NCBI RefSeq assembly: GCF_008728835.1
Contig: NZ_CP042582.1
Coordinates: forward strand, 5,377,001-5,441,000
DNA length: 64,000 nt
Direction of reading: 5' to 3'
From: Hypericibacter adhaerens
Lineage (GTDB): Bacteria > Pseudomonadota > Alphaproteobacteria > Dongiales > Dongiaceae
Shown here piece by piece: positions 63,898 to 64,000 of this stretch. Within the stretch, counting starts at the first letter, position 1; the number at the start of each line of letters is the position of its first letter. The notes under the pieces are model-generated. The model ran no database searches. It was not told the DNA's origin and worked only from the letters and a program-made list of their open reading frames with translations. Position numbers and translations under genes: made by a program.

Positions 63898-64000
63898 CCC
63901 GCAAGCGCCAGCGTCTGATCGTCCTGTGTCTGGCGTTGCTGCTCGGCGGCGGCGCCACGGCGCTGGTCTTGAGCGCCTTCAGCGACAATCTCGTCTTCTT
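63894..64000 (+). CDS. ccmE: Haem chaperone CcmE, 3' truncated by the window
   Basis: The start ATGA overlaps the ccmD stop. The visible 35 residues (MTRKRQRLIVLCLALLLGGG, then ATALVLSAFSDNLVF) are a basic N-terminus plus the single membrane anchor, as in CcmE. The haem-binding His lies beyond the window. Confidence 0.93.
   Translation, partial: MTRKRQRLIVLCLALLLGGGATALVLSAFSDNLVF

Overview
The window is GC-rich chromosomal DNA with short intergenic gaps, frequent ATGA/GTGA start-stop overlaps and many GTG/TTG starts. The gene content points to an alphaproteobacterium, probably of the Rhodospirillales. The pointers are a ccmABCDE block next to acnA, a carD / fdxA / TerB / Hsp15 / SUV3-type helicase series, a likely hopanoid C-3 methylase, a dmeRF metal-efflux pair and several amine or peptide uptake systems. 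The genus cannot be fixed from the sequence alone.

Layout. 1-2652: tail of a peptide ABC transporter operon and a DUF1194 protein. 3066-7136: a four-gene polyamine-type ABC transporter. 7150-12050 (minus): an RlmM-like rRNA methyltransferase, a HAD phosphatase, a TPR-sulfotransferase and a PuuB-like amine oxidoreductase. 12374-16430: a small secreted molybdopterin-fold protein and two paralogous sensor histidine kinases. 16598-17953 (minus): dmeR-dmeF with an operator. 18026-22769: a three-gene catabolic operon (M20 amidohydrolase, PuuE-like deacetylase, HpaB-type monooxygenase) divergent from a LysR regulator. 23215-27636: NadR-like enzyme, HpnR-like radical SAM enzyme, ArgE, RraA-like protein. 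27637-28560: an AT-richer patch with a 19-codon ORF, a terminator hairpin inside the start of a DUF4760-like membrane gene, and its own promoter candidate. 28604-36024: truncated haemoglobin, flavin reductase, tRNA-Arg(CCU), SDR, prolyl aminopeptidase, SNase-like protein, M48 lipoprotein and a membrane nucleotide cyclase. 36072-44288 (minus): flavin oxidoreductase, a pseudo-phosphatase, CarD with a long basic tail, FdxA, TerB-like, Hsp15 and helicase. 44383-56140: DUF2167, a WbsX-type glycan protein, htpG, DUF1223, a methyltransferase, two aminotransferases, a phosphatase and an EamA exporter. 56177-57313: an IS110-family element. 57394-64000: acnA and ccmABCDE, running off the end.

The strongest discovery is the IS110 element. 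Its 198-bp non-coding leader folds into two loops. The first carries two short segments that match the two halves of the interrupted insertion site, and the second carries segments that match the element's own right and left ends, each reaching a CT core. This is the architecture of a bridge RNA, readable by eye because the insertion site is a dispersed palindromic repeat whose intact form occurs elsewhere in the window. Other points of interest are the translation-overlapping terminator at 27914-27951, a protein phosphatase homologue in which nearly every catalytic motif is substituted, a staphylococcal-nuclease homologue lacking its catalytic Glu, and repeat clusters that split the ccm operon.
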